A stretch of 23,226 nucleotides of DNA from an uncultured Flavobacteriales bacterium (GTDB lineage: Bacteria; Bacteroidota; Bacteroidia; CAIKAF01). This document shows, piece after piece, positions 8,261-15,924 of the stretch. The position numbers were made by a program, and so were the translations under genes. Every line of letters begins with the position of its first letter. Within the stretch, counting starts at the first letter, position 1. A model generated the notes under the pieces. That model saw only the letters and a list, made by a program, of their open reading frames with translations, did not search any database and had not been told where the DNA came from. The stretch lies in assembly GCA_937925455.1 (NCBI GenBank), contig CALEWF010000020.1, positions 1 to 23,226 of the forward strand, written 5' to 3'.

Positions 8261-9384
8261 GTGGAATTTATCTGCATATTCCTTTTTGCAGGCAAGCCTG
8301 CCATTACTGTGATTTTCATTTTTCCACTTCACAGCAAACCAAAGAGGCAGTACTGCATTGTATGCATCAGGAATTATTGATGCGAAAAGAAGAATTAAAA
8401 GTACCGGTTGAAACGATATATTTTGGAGGGGGAACACCATCGTTACTAAAGACAGAAGAAATTCATCAATTATTAGATACAATAGTTAAAAACTATCAGG
8501 TAGTATCAGATTTAGAGATTACTTTAGAGGCTAATCCGGATGATTTAACAGGACAAAAGCTGAAAGAACTACGAAATACACCCATCAATCGGTTTAGTAT
8601 AGGAGTACAATCTTTTCATGATGAAGATTTAAATTATTTGCATCGCATTCATTCTTCCAAACAAGCCGAATATGCAATTAAAGGAGCGCAGGATGCCGGT
8701 TTTGAAAATATTACTATTGATTTGATTTATGGAATACCCTCTTCCAATAAAGCCAGGTGGATAGAAAATTTACAAAAGGCGATTCAGTTTTCTGTGCCTC
8801 ATATATCAGCCTATGCATTAACGGTAGAAGAACAAACCCCATTGTATCATTTAATTCGCCGAAATAAGAAAGTTGAACCTGCCGATGAAGAAGTAGTAGC
8901 ACAGTTTTTTATTTTGATTGATACATTATCCAATGCAGGATTTGAGCACTATGAGATTTCCAATTTTGCAATGCCGGGTTATCGTTCCAGGCACAATTCT
9001 TCTTATTGGGAATTTAAACCATACTTGGGCATTGGCCCATCAGCTCATTCGTATAATGGTTTTGATGTAAGACGGTGGAATGTATCAAATAATGTACGAT
9101 ACATTCAGGGTATCATGCAAGGAGCGCCTTGGTTTGAAACAGAACAGCTCACGTTTGAAAATCGTGTGAATGAGTGGGTGATGATAAAACTACGATTGAT
9201 GGAAGGAATGGAAAAACAAACTTTTATTAAGCAGTTTGATGTATCTACTTGGGAGCAAATTATTCGTTGGGTTGACAAATATCAATTAAATCCTTATTTT
9301 GAACCCTTGAATGACGCTTTGATATTGACTAATCAAGGTAAAATTATTTTTAATTCCATTGTTTCAAAGCTAATGTTTGAATGA
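8257..9384 (+). CDS. hemW: radical SAM haem chaperone HemW
   Basis: A 375-residue radical SAM protein of the HemN/HemW group. The iron-sulfur cluster cysteines are Cys 11, 15 and 18 (CRQACHYC). The fourth cysteine found just after this motif in true oxygen-independent coproporphyrinogen oxidase (HemN) is absent, since the next residues are DFHF. With the shorter length, this points to HemW, which binds haem and delivers it to respiratory enzymes, and not to the oxidase. The SAM-binding GGGTPSLL motif follows at about residues 54-61. The C-terminal HemN-type domain is present. The start overlaps the lipoprotein stop, and the stop overlaps the ATG of a truncated response-regulator frame. Confidence 0.93.
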   Translation: MSGIYLHIPFCRQACHYCDFHFSTSQQTKEAVLHCMHQELLMRKEELKVPVETIYFGGGTPSLLKTEEIHQLLDTIVKNYQVVSDLEITLEANPDDLTGQKLKELRNTPINRFSIGVQSFHDEDLNYLHRIHSSKQAEYAIKGAQDAGFENITIDLIYGIPSSNKARWIENLQKAIQFSVPHISAYALTVEEQTPLYHLIRRNKKVEPADEEVVAQFFILIDTLSNAGFEHYEISNFAMPGYRSRHNSSYWEFKPYLGIGPSAHSYNGFDVRRWNVSNNVRYIQGIMQGAPWFETEQLTFENRVNEWVMIKLRLMEGMEKQTFIKQFDVSTWEQIIRWVDKYQLNPYFEPLNDALILTNQGKIIFNSIVSKLMFE

Positions 9385-9464
9385 TGTATCGTTTTTTAAT
9401 TTTGGATGATGAGCCATTTAGCCGTGAGAATTTAGCATCACATTTGCAAATGCTGGGCAATTGA
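9384..9464 (+). pseudogene. truncated response regulator N-terminus (LytTR type likely)
   Basis: An open frame of 26 codons starts at the ATG that overlaps the hemW stop (TGATG). Its product begins MYRFLILDDEPFSRENL, which is the first strand and acidic cluster (DDEP) of a receiver domain, in the form usual for Bacteroidota LytTR-family regulators. The frame stops at 9462-9464 after LQMLGN. I find no continuation of a receiver domain in any frame downstream. The position fits a fourth gene in the ALDH-lipoprotein-hemW series that lost all but its first ~75 bases. What follows is non-coding and contains the second GC-rich repeat. It could instead be a functional short frame, but nothing suggests that. 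Confidence 0.65.
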
Positions 9465-9615
9465 TTGTAAAATAGAAAAAAATCTTTTCTAAAATGTAAG
9501 AAAATCTTAATGATTTATGGATTTAAAATAGCTTTTTCCTACAAAATAAATTCGTTCATGGTAAGGTATATGCTGTTATAAACCCAAAATTTACAAGAGT
9601 ATAGATATTAAATAT

Positions 9616-9763
9616 TAGGCTGCTTAAAGCGGCTGTCCGTTGCAAGTCCTCGTGGCTCAGCCACACAGGGCATCGGGGTAGCGGTGTCTTCGTGCCCTCA
9701 GCCCCGCTACCTCGTGCCCTGTGGGCTTCGCCCCTGCGGGCTTTCCACTACCATCCGCAGCAG
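9616..9763 (-). repeat. GC-rich structured dispersed repeat, copy 2
   Basis: Inverted homologue of 3432-3577. On this strand block A is 9755-9727, block B 9708-9680 and block C 9652-9631. The linkers (9726-9709 and 9679-9653) equal those of copy 1 in length. In plus-strand coordinates GGTAGCGG (9677-9684) pairs with CCGCTACC (9704-9711), and CACAGGGCA (9664-9672) pairs with TGCCCTGTG (9715-9723). This makes one long hairpin closed by the invariant 19-base loop (9685-9703). A local alternative hairpin, GTGGC with GCCAC in plus-strand 9652-9664, is also possible. The paired bases differ from copy 1 but still pair. Confidence 0.75.
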
Positions 9764-9791
9764 ATTTGAAGATGTGTGGATTTGAAGATGT
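9763..9791 (+). repeat. tandem-like 13-base direct repeat GATTTGAAGATGT
   Basis: Two perfect copies (9763-9775 and 9779-9791) separated by three bases, exactly at the edge of the second GC-rich repeat. It could be local slippage or an insertion scar. The first GC-rich copy has no such repeat at its matching end. Confidence 0.5.
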
Positions 9792-9830
9792 ATTAATTGT
9801 ATAGTATTCATAATTCGTAATAGAAAATTA

Positions 9831-10021
9831 GGACAGCAAGTGCGTAAGTTGCAAACCGCATTGACCATGCGTTTTAGGAGTTAATCGTTGGCAGAAGATG
9901 CGTTGTAGCATACAAATTGCTTCGGGCTGTTGCCCTTGTAAAGACGGGCAGGGCAACGGGAAGCAGGTGAAATCATCCTTTAGAGACGGAGAAACACGCG
10001 ACCGTCCCCCTGTAAATCAGG
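9831..10021. other. hairpin-rich segment, possible structured RNA or element remnant
   Basis: Several local hairpins lie close together. GCAA (9836-9839) pairs with TTGC (9849-9852). CGCAT (9857-9861) pairs with ATGCG (9867-9871) around TGACC. A compound stem has TGCTTC (9918-9923) with GAAGCA (9960-9965) and an inner perfect 8-pair helix, GTTGCCCT (9929-9936) with AGGGCAAC (9950-9957). GACGG (9985-9989) pairs with CCGTC (10002-10006), and CCTG (10009-10012) with CAGG (10018-10021). GC content is higher than in the flanks. The minus strand is also open as a start-less frame of about 60 codons, so a decayed gene fragment is the alternative. It is not any RNA family I can name with confidence. 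Confidence 0.35.
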
Positions 10022-10057
10022 TAATATAATCTAATTTACAATCTTGGGATAATATTT
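10020..10057. repeat. short dispersed repeat, copy Y
   Basis: Partner of 106-143, sharing AATCTAATT, then ACAA, then TCTTGGGA. It starts right where the hairpin-rich segment ends and lies about 30 bases beyond the stop of the minus-strand AMP nucleosidase gene. Confidence 0.4.
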
Positions 10058-10085
10058 ATGATTTTTTTATCTAAGAGCAATTACA

Positions 10086-10874
10086 TCAAAATTGAAACGG
10101 ATCGTCAAATCTTAAATGTTTCACAGATTCTCCGGAGTCTCTGAGTTCAATCAAGGCATCTATCCCAATGTCTAATTGTATTTTTACAAATTTAGTAGTT
10201 ACCTCTTTATCACTTTCGGAAGTTTTTACCCCTTCAGGAACCATTGGATTATCAGATACCAACAACAAAGCGCCCCGAGGAATACCATTGGCAAAACCCG
10301 TGGTGAAAATAGTGGCTGTTTCCATATCAATGGCCATGGATCGTATCTTTCGTAAGTAGTTTTTAAAATTCTCATCGTGTTCCCATACTCTACGATTGGT
10401 AGTATATACGGTACCTGTCCAATAATCGCATTCATACTTTCTTATCATAGCCGATACGGCCATTTGTAAGCGGAAGGAAGGCAGGGCTGGAACTTCGGGG
10501 GGTAGATAGTCATTGCTGGTACCTTCGCCTCGTATAGCTGCTATGGGAAGTATTAAATCTCCAATCTGTGTTTTTTTCTTTAATCCCCCACATTTACCTA
10601 AAAACAACACCGCTTTGGGCATAATGGCACTCAAAAGGTCCATCACGGTGGCGGCCATGGCGCTGCCCATGCCAAAATTGATAATGGTAATATTTTCGGC
10701 TGTTGCGGTTTGCATGGGCCGGTCTTTTCCTTTGATTGCTACCCCAAATTTTTGTGCAAAGAGTTCTACATAGTTTCCAAAGTTGACTAATAGTATATAA
10801 TTTCCAAATTCTTCCAGTTTTGTTCCGGTATAACGGGGCAGCCAGTTGCGTACAATCTCTTCTTTGGTTTCCAT
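10086..10874 (-). CDS. amn: AMP nucleosidase
   Basis: A 262-residue member of the nucleoside phosphorylase / MTA-SAH nucleosidase fold. It corresponds to the short form annotated as AMP nucleosidase in Bacteroidota, which splits AMP into adenine and ribose 5-phosphate. Visible family features are INFGMGSAMAAT (phosphate/sugar region), FLGKCGGL, IDMETATIF (the ribose-binding Glu of the fold) and LLLVSDNP (the Asp of the base pocket). It lacks the extra N-terminal domain of the ~480-residue enterobacterial Amn, so the exact substrate rests on annotation practice for this subfamily. The ATG at 10874 faces the M28 peptidase gene 43 bases away. The gene is alone on its strand. Confidence 0.85.
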   Translation of the reverse strand: METKEEIVRNWLPRYTGTKLEEFGNYILLVNFGNYVELFAQKFGVAIKGKDRPMQTATAENITIINFGMGSAMAATVMDLLSAIMPKAVLFLGKCGGLKKKTQIGDLILPIAAIRGEGTSNDYLPPEVPALPSFRLQMAVSAMIRKYECDYWTGTVYTTNRRVWEHDENFKNYLRKIRSMAIDMETATIFTTGFANGIPRGALLLVSDNPMVPEGVKTSESDKEVTTKFVKIQLDIGIDALIELRDSGESVKHLRFDDPFQF

Positions 10875-10917
10875 ACTTTGTGAAATTCGTTTATTTTGTG
10901 AAATAAAGTATAATAAA

Positions 10918-12339
10918 GTGAAAATACAAAGATTATTGATTGGGTATTTGTGGATTGAGTTTGTTGTATTTCAAACAGGGTTTACTCAATCTTTTTACAA
11001 AGATTCAATAATGATTCGAAGTATCTATGATGTTGCCCTTACACAAGGAACTTGTTATCATCATTTATATCGTCTTTGCAAGGAGGCTCCTGCTCGTTTG
11101 AGCGGTTCTGCCAATGCACAAAAGGCTGTGGAAATTACTTATGAAATGCTAAAAGCATTCAAGCCAGATACGGTGTGGTTGCAGCCAGTAATGGTGCCTC
11201 ACTGGATACGGGGCGACAAGGCTATATGCTACAACGTAAAAAACAAAAAGGAAAAATATAATCTTATTGCTCTGGGCGGTTCTGTGGGCACTCCGGCTGG
11301 TGGAATAAATGCTGAAGTGATAGAAGTAAATGGATTAGAAGAATTAGAGAAACTGGGTGAAGAAAAATTACGTGGCAAAATTGTGTTTTATAATCGCCCG
11401 ATGGACCGGCGAATTATAGATACCTTTCATTCATATGGCGGCTGTGCAGATCAGCGGGTGTGGGGAGCTGATGAGGCTTCAAAATACGGAGCTGTTGCGG
11501 TTCTTGTACGTTCACTGACACTTGCAGCAGATGATCATCCGCATACCGGTGTCATGCTATATAATGGGGAAAATAAAATTCCCGGAGCAGCCATCAGCAC
11601 TAAGGATGCTAACCATCTCAGCGCCCAATTAAAAAAAGGCAGCGTAGTGCTGCACCTGGAGATGAATTGTAAAAATTTACCGGATGTAAAATCATACAAT
11701 GTGATTGCCGAACTGAAAGGTTCTGAATTTCCGAATGAAATTTTGCTGGTAGGTGGGCATTTAGATAGTTGGGATAACAGTGAAGGTGCTCATGATGACG
11801 GGGCTGGATGTGTACAAAGTATAGAAGTAATATCATTGTTCAGACAATTGAACTATCAACCTAAACGAACCATTCGATGCGTTTTATTCATGAACGAAGA
11901 AAACGGCAGCAAGGGTGCCCGGGAGTATGCCGATGAAGCGTTAAGAAAAAAAGAAAATCATTTAGTAGCCATTGAATCTGATCGAGGCGGATTTACTCCC
12001 CGCGGATTTACAGTAGAGGGAGATGATGGTAAAAAAGAAGCATGCATGGATGCGTTGCGTGAATGGAAGCATCTGTTTGCACCTTATTTGGTACATATTT
12101 TTGAATACGGAGGCAGTGGGGTTGATGTATCTAAGCTAAAAGGACAGGGCGTAGCCTTGCTCGGATTCATTCCCGATTCGCAGCGTTATTTTGATTTTCA
12201 TCATGCATCTACTGATAATTTTGAAAACGTAAATAAACGCGAATTGGAACTGGGCAGTGCCACCATTGCCTCGCTGATTTATTTGTTTGATCAATACGGT
12301 ATGCACCATAAGGAAAAGGAGCTTCAATTACCTGATTAA
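10918..12339 (+). CDS. secreted M28 family metallopeptidase (carboxypeptidase Q-like)
   Basis: A zinc-dependent exopeptidase of family M28. I start it at the GTG at 10918 (473 residues), because this gives a clear signal peptide: KIQR, then an apolar stretch to about residue 20, then GFTQS. The open frame extends to an ATG at 10846, but that would overlap the 5' end of amn and bury the signal peptide. The zinc-site residues are His 281 (GGHLD), Asp 293 (HDDGAG), Glu 327/328 (NEENG), Asp 355 (IESDRGG) and His 428/429 (FHHASTDN). Residues ~110-250 match the inserted protease-associated domain seen in plasma glutamate carboxypeptidase relatives. It probably trims peptides in the periplasm or outside the cell. 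An internal ATG at 11011 lies after the signal and is less likely. Confidence 0.88.
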   Translation: MKIQRLLIGYLWIEFVVFQTGFTQSFYKDSIMIRSIYDVALTQGTCYHHLYRLCKEAPARLSGSANAQKAVEITYEMLKAFKPDTVWLQPVMVPHWIRGDKAICYNVKNKKEKYNLIALGGSVGTPAGGINAEVIEVNGLEELEKLGEEKLRGKIVFYNRPMDRRIIDTFHSYGGCADQRVWGADEASKYGAVAVLVRSLTLAADDHPHTGVMLYNGENKIPGAAISTKDANHLSAQLKKGSVVLHLEMNCKNLPDVKSYNVIAELKGSEFPNEILLVGGHLDSWDNSEGAHDDGAGCVQSIEVISLFRQLNYQPKRTIRCVLFMNEENGSKGAREYADEALRKKENHLVAIESDRGGFTPRGFTVEGDDGKKEACMDALREWKHLFAPYLVHIFEYGGSGVDVSKLKGQGVALLGFIPDSQRYFDFHHASTDNFENVNKRELELGSATIASLIYLFDQYGMHHKEKELQLPD

Positions 12340-12404
12340 ACTAAGTAAGCTTCAGATTGTTTTGCACAAGTCAATTCATCATATTACAAATTCATTCATC
12401 CTAG

Positions 12405-12412
12405 TACATTTG
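12405..12412 (+). promoter_or_regulatory. putative kmo -7 box (TACATTTG)
   Basis: Perfect match to TAnnTTTG in the 94-base gap after the peptidase gene, giving a leader of about 18 bases before the kmo ATG at 12434. No TTTG -33 box is seen at standard spacing. Confidence 0.45.
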
Positions 12413-12433
12413 TTATAATAATATTCACAGTTC

Positions 12434-13777
12434 ATGAAAGATTATACCATCATAGGTGCCGGGCTGGTAGGTTCGTTACAGGCTGTGTTTCTGGCACAGA
12501 GAGGATACAATGTTAAAGTATTTGAACGTCGTCCGGATATTCGTAAGGCGAATATTTATCAAGGCAGGTCAATCAACCTGGCGTTGAGCGATCGAGGATG
12601 GAGGGCATTAGACAAAGTAGGACTAAGTGATGACATTCGGAAGATTGCTATTCCCATGTATAAGCGTACTATGCACGATCAGCAGGGAAAGCTGACGTAC
12701 CAACCTTATGGAAAAGAAAACCAGGCCATTTATTCAGTTTCGAGGGGTGAACTAAATAAAACACTATTGTCGCTGGCCGACCGGTATGATAATACGCAGT
12801 TTCACTTCAACATGCGATGCATGGATATTGACCTGGATAAAAAGATTATACATTTTCGAAATGAATTATCTGGTGAAATGTTGGCAGAATCATATCAATA
12901 TTTGATTGGAACTGATGGCGCCTATTCTGCCGTAAGACATCGGTTGATGTTTAACGACCGGTTTAATTATTCCCAGCAATACATTGAACATGGATATAAA
13001 GAATTATCCATTGAGCCGAATGAAGATGGAACGCATAAAATGGAAAAAAATACATTGCACATTTGGCCTCGGGAAGATTTTATGCTGATAGCATTACCCA
13101 ATATTGATGGTAGTTTTACCTGTACATTGTTTTTGGCTTGGGAAGGAAATGTATCGTTTGAGAGTTTGAAAACCGAACGCGATATCATTAGTTTTTTCCA
13201 ATTTTATTTTCCGGACGTTATTCCAATGATGCCTGATTTTGTAGAGCAGTTTATGAAAAATCCTACCTCCTCGCTGGCTATTATGCGATGTTACCCATGG
13301 CATTATCAAGATCATGTATTGCTGATGGGCGATGCAGCCCATGCCATTGTTCCATTTTATGGACAAGGCATGAATGCTGGGTTTGAAGATTGTACCATTT
13401 TTGATGAAATGCTCGATCAGTATGCCAATAATTACGAATCGTTGTTTGCTGATTTTGGCAAACGCCGCAAACCCGATGGCGATGCCATAGCTGACCTGGC
13501 GTTACGAAACTTCATCGAGATGCGCGATTTGACGGCTGATCCGGAGTTTCTGCTTCGGAAAAAAATTGAGGCGCGTTTTTCAGATAAATATCCCGAATTG
13601 TGGACCCCACTATACACCATGGTTACCTTTTCACATATGCCGTATTCACAGGCATTAAAAGAAGGTATCAGACAGGATGAAATTATGAAAGAAGTGATGA
13701 ATCGCCCAGATATAGAAAAGGTATGGGATAGCGAGGAAGTGGAAAATCACATGAAGCAGTTGATTCAAAACAGGTAG
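12434..13777 (+). CDS. kmo: kynurenine 3-monooxygenase
   Basis: FAD-dependent aromatic hydroxylase that uses NADPH and oxygen to turn L-kynurenine into 3-hydroxykynurenine, in tryptophan breakdown or the kynurenine route to NAD. The 447-residue length is typical. The Rossmann motif GAGLVGS is at 8-14 with the adenosine-binding Glu 31 (FERR). The KMO-type RSINLALSDRGW is at 45-56, and the second FAD motif, GDAAHAIVPFYGQGMNAGFEDC, at 299-320, is characteristic of this enzyme. The C-terminal helices that associate with the mitochondrial membrane in eukaryotes are not obvious. No kynureninase or tryptophan dioxygenase gene is in the window. It has its own probable promoter and converges on metG with a single base between the stop codons. 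Confidence 0.95.
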   Translation: MKDYTIIGAGLVGSLQAVFLAQRGYNVKVFERRPDIRKANIYQGRSINLALSDRGWRALDKVGLSDDIRKIAIPMYKRTMHDQQGKLTYQPYGKENQAIYSVSRGELNKTLLSLADRYDNTQFHFNMRCMDIDLDKKIIHFRNELSGEMLAESYQYLIGTDGAYSAVRHRLMFNDRFNYSQQYIEHGYKELSIEPNEDGTHKMEKNTLHIWPREDFMLIALPNIDGSFTCTLFLAWEGNVSFESLKTERDIISFFQFYFPDVIPMMPDFVEQFMKNPTSSLAIMRCYPWHYQDHVLLMGDAAHAIVPFYGQGMNAGFEDCTIFDEMLDQYANNYESLFADFGKRRKPDGDAIADLALRNFIEMRDLTADPEFLLRKKIEARFSDKYPELWTPLYTMVTFSHMPYSQALKEGIRQDEIMKEVMNRPDIEKVWDSEEVENHMKQLIQNR

Positions 13778-13778
13778 T

Positions 13779-15869
13779 TTACGCAATATCTGCCCCCGGA
13801 TTGATTACTGTTTCAGGACATACAAAATGCAATTTCCCTTGATCGTCCTTGGCCATTAAAATCATGCCTTGTGATTCGATACCACGAAGTTTACGCGGTG
13901 CTAAGTTGATTAAAATGGTAACTTGTTTACCAATGATTTCTTCCGGCTTATAATGTTCTGCAATACCTGATACTACAATACGTTTATCCAGTCCGGTATC
14001 AATAATCAGTTGGAGTAATTTATCGGCTTTGGGTACTTTTTGTGCTTCGAGGATGGTACCTACCCGTAAGTCCAGCTTGGCAAAGTCATCGTACGTAATT
14101 TCGGGCTTAGCTGGTGGGGTGTTTGTGATTACAGGGCTATTTGCCTTGTTTCCCATCTTAGCTTGTTTTAGTTTTTCTATTTGTTGAGAGATAATCTCGT
14201 CTTCAATTTTTTCAAATAATAACTGAGGATTATTTAATGTATGTCCTTTTTTTAGCTCTATTGGGTTGTTCCAGCCGATGGATGGGTTCTCCAGATTCAG
14301 CATGGTAAAGATTTTTTGGGCAGTAGCAGGTAAAAACGGTTGCAAACAGGCTCCCAAATGTGCAATAAGTAATAAACATTCCGTAAGTGTTTGTTCTGCT
14401 TGTTGTGGATTAGTTGCAAAGCGTTTCCATGGTTCGTTTTCAGTAAGGTATTTATTTCCGTAGCGGGCCAAGTCCATCACTTCAAACAAGGCTTGCCGGA
14501 ATTTGTATTGCTCGATGTTTTCTTTTAATGCATCGTAAGTTTTTCTAACGATTTGTTCGTTTTCAGCAAGTAAAAATTTTTTTCTTTCTGATTGAATTAC
14601 ACCTTGATAGTACTTATGATACAATACCATCACCCGATTTACAAAATTTCCGAGAATGGCTACAAGCTCTGAATTAATACGGGTTTGAAAATCTTTCCAG
14701 GTAAATTCGCTATCCCCGTTTTCTGGTGCAATAGATGTAAGTACATAGCGTAATTCATCTTGTTTGCCGGGAAAATCCTGCAAATATTCATGTAACCACA
14801 CAGCGTGATTACGAGATGTAGAAATCTTATCACCTTCTAAATTTAAAAACTCATTGGCTGGCACATTATCTGGCAATACATAACCACCATGTGCTTTTAA
14901 AATGATGGGAAAGATGATACAGTGAAAAACAATGTTATCTTTTCCAATAAAATGAATCAATCGGGTATTTTCATCCTGCCAATAAAGCCTCCAGTCTTTG
15001 CCATTATCTGCCGCCCATTGCCGGGTAGCAGAAATATATCCGATGGGGGCATCCAACCAAACATACAGCACTTTGCCTTCGCCTTCTTTTACAGGTACAG
15101 GCACGCCCCAATCCAAGTCGCGGGTCATGGCCCTGCTTTTAAGACCATCTTTCAGCCAGCTCAGGCATTGGCCTTTTACATTGGGTTTCCATGCCTCCGG
15201 ATTATGTGGTGCAATCGGTGGTTGCATGCCTTCAAACTTTCCGGTAGTAATCCATTCTTCCAGCCACTGCTGGTGATGTTGCATGGGCAGGTACCAATGT
15301 TTAGTTTCTTTCAGTATCGGCGTTTTGCCACTAAGGATGGAACGTGGATTGATTAAATCTGTTGGATTCAGCGATGAACCGCATTTTTCACACTGGTCTC
15401 CATAAGCATCCGGATGCCCGCATTTAGGACAGGTGCCCATAATGTAGCGATCGGCCAGAAATTGCTGAAACTCTTCATCAAAAAACTGTTCTGTTCGTTG
15501 AATTTCAAATGACCCTTTGGCATCCAAGGTTTTAAAAAAATCTTGTGCTGTTTCGTAATGCAACGGCTCAGAAGTTCGATGAAAAATATCGAAACTGATT
15601 CCAAAATCTTCAAAAGCTTTTTTGTTGATGAAATGGTATTTATCAATGATTTCTTTTGGAGTTACGCCCTCTTTTTTAGCACGTAGGGTAATGGCTGCTC
15701 CATGCTCATCACTGCCGCAAATAAAAACTACATCCTGCCCTAATAGACGTAGGTAACGCACAAAAATATCAGCTGGTAAATAGGCCCCCGCAATATGACC
15801 AATATGTAATGGACCGTTGGCATATGGTAAGGCCGCTGTAACAGTATATCGTTTGGGTATATGATTCAT
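13779..15869 (-). CDS. metG: methionyl-tRNA synthetase
   Basis: Class Ia synthetase that charges tRNA-Met. Numbered from the ATG at 15869 (696 residues), the HIGH motif is HIGH at 22-25. A one-knuckle zinc site has Cys 147, 150, 160 and 163 (CPKCG and CEKCG). The KMSKS loop appears as KISTS at 348-352, a form common in this enzyme in Bacteroidota. From about residue 590 a C-terminal OB-fold tRNA-binding domain follows (ITYDDFAKLDLRVGTI), as in dimeric MetRS. The frame extends three codons upstream to a TTG at 15878, but that TTG lies inside a perfect -7 box, so the ATG is preferred. The gene is divergent from the ABC permease with only 55 bases between ATGs. Confidence 0.96.
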   Translation of the reverse strand: MNHIPKRYTVTAALPYANGPLHIGHIAGAYLPADIFVRYLRLLGQDVVFICGSDEHGAAITLRAKKEGVTPKEIIDKYHFINKKAFEDFGISFDIFHRTSEPLHYETAQDFFKTLDAKGSFEIQRTEQFFDEEFQQFLADRYIMGTCPKCGHPDAYGDQCEKCGSSLNPTDLINPRSILSGKTPILKETKHWYLPMQHHQQWLEEWITTGKFEGMQPPIAPHNPEAWKPNVKGQCLSWLKDGLKSRAMTRDLDWGVPVPVKEGEGKVLYVWLDAPIGYISATRQWAADNGKDWRLYWQDENTRLIHFIGKDNIVFHCIIFPIILKAHGGYVLPDNVPANEFLNLEGDKISTSRNHAVWLHEYLQDFPGKQDELRYVLTSIAPENGDSEFTWKDFQTRINSELVAILGNFVNRVMVLYHKYYQGVIQSERKKFLLAENEQIVRKTYDALKENIEQYKFRQALFEVMDLARYGNKYLTENEPWKRFATNPQQAEQTLTECLLLIAHLGACLQPFLPATAQKIFTMLNLENPSIGWNNPIELKKGHTLNNPQLLFEKIEDEIISQQIEKLKQAKMGNKANSPVITNTPPAKPEITYDDFAKLDLRVGTILEAQKVPKADKLLQLIIDTGLDKRIVVSGIAEHYKPEEIIGKQVTILINLAPRKLRGIESQGMILMAKDDQGKLHFVCPETVINPGADIA

Positions 15870-15875
15870 AGCTTG

Positions 15876-15883
15876 CAAAGGTA
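15876..15883 (-). promoter_or_regulatory. putative metG -7 box (TACCTTTG)
   Basis: Perfect TAnnTTTG on the minus strand, ending only six bases before the metG ATG at 15869. Transcription would begin at about the third or fourth base before the start codon, implying a nearly leaderless mRNA. Confidence 0.45.
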
Positions 15884-15913
15884 TTTAAATAACAAAATAA
15901 TAAATATATCATT

Positions 15914-15921
15914 TACTTTTG
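15914..15921 (+). promoter_or_regulatory. putative -7 box of the polysaccharide operon (TACTTTTG)
   Basis: Perfect TAnnTTTG on the plus strand, ending three bases before the ATG at 15925. The predicted start is at or within a few bases of the ATG, so the first cistron may be leaderless. It is the only promoter candidate I see for the six-gene series. Confidence 0.45.
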
Positions 15922-15924
15922 CTT

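Larger units (their letters stand above)
9465..10085. other. non-coding stretch with repeats and hairpins
   Basis: About 620 bases between the response-regulator stub and the end of the AMP nucleosidase gene (minus strand). The first 150 bases are AT-rich and featureless apart from a weak AGAAAA/TTTTCT hairpin. Then come the second GC-rich repeat (9616-9763), a 13-base direct repeat (9763-9791), a hairpin-rich segment (9831-10021) and the short dispersed repeat copy Y (10020-10057). No complete protein gene is visible. A minus-strand open frame of about 60 codons (ending in a stop near 9828) has no start codon and no family I recognise. Confidence 0.65.

Noticed and set aside
9955..10021. Resemblance to the core of a cobalamin riboswitch (GGGAAGC, GGTGAAATC, then CCGTCCCC and CTGTAAATCAGG)
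   Set aside because: The order of pieces is suggestive, but the spacing and several core bases do not fit. On the plus strand it would lead into the 3' end of the oppositely oriented amn gene, with no B12-related gene following.
10846..10917. Upstream ATG for the M28 peptidase, adding 24 residues
   Set aside because: It would overlap the 5' end of amn on the other strand and place a charged stretch before the signal peptide; the GTG at 10918 gives a normal secreted protein.
12967..13366. Minus-strand open frames inside kmo and similar frames inside other large genes
   Set aside because: They are antisense to strongly supported enzymes and have no recognisable domains.
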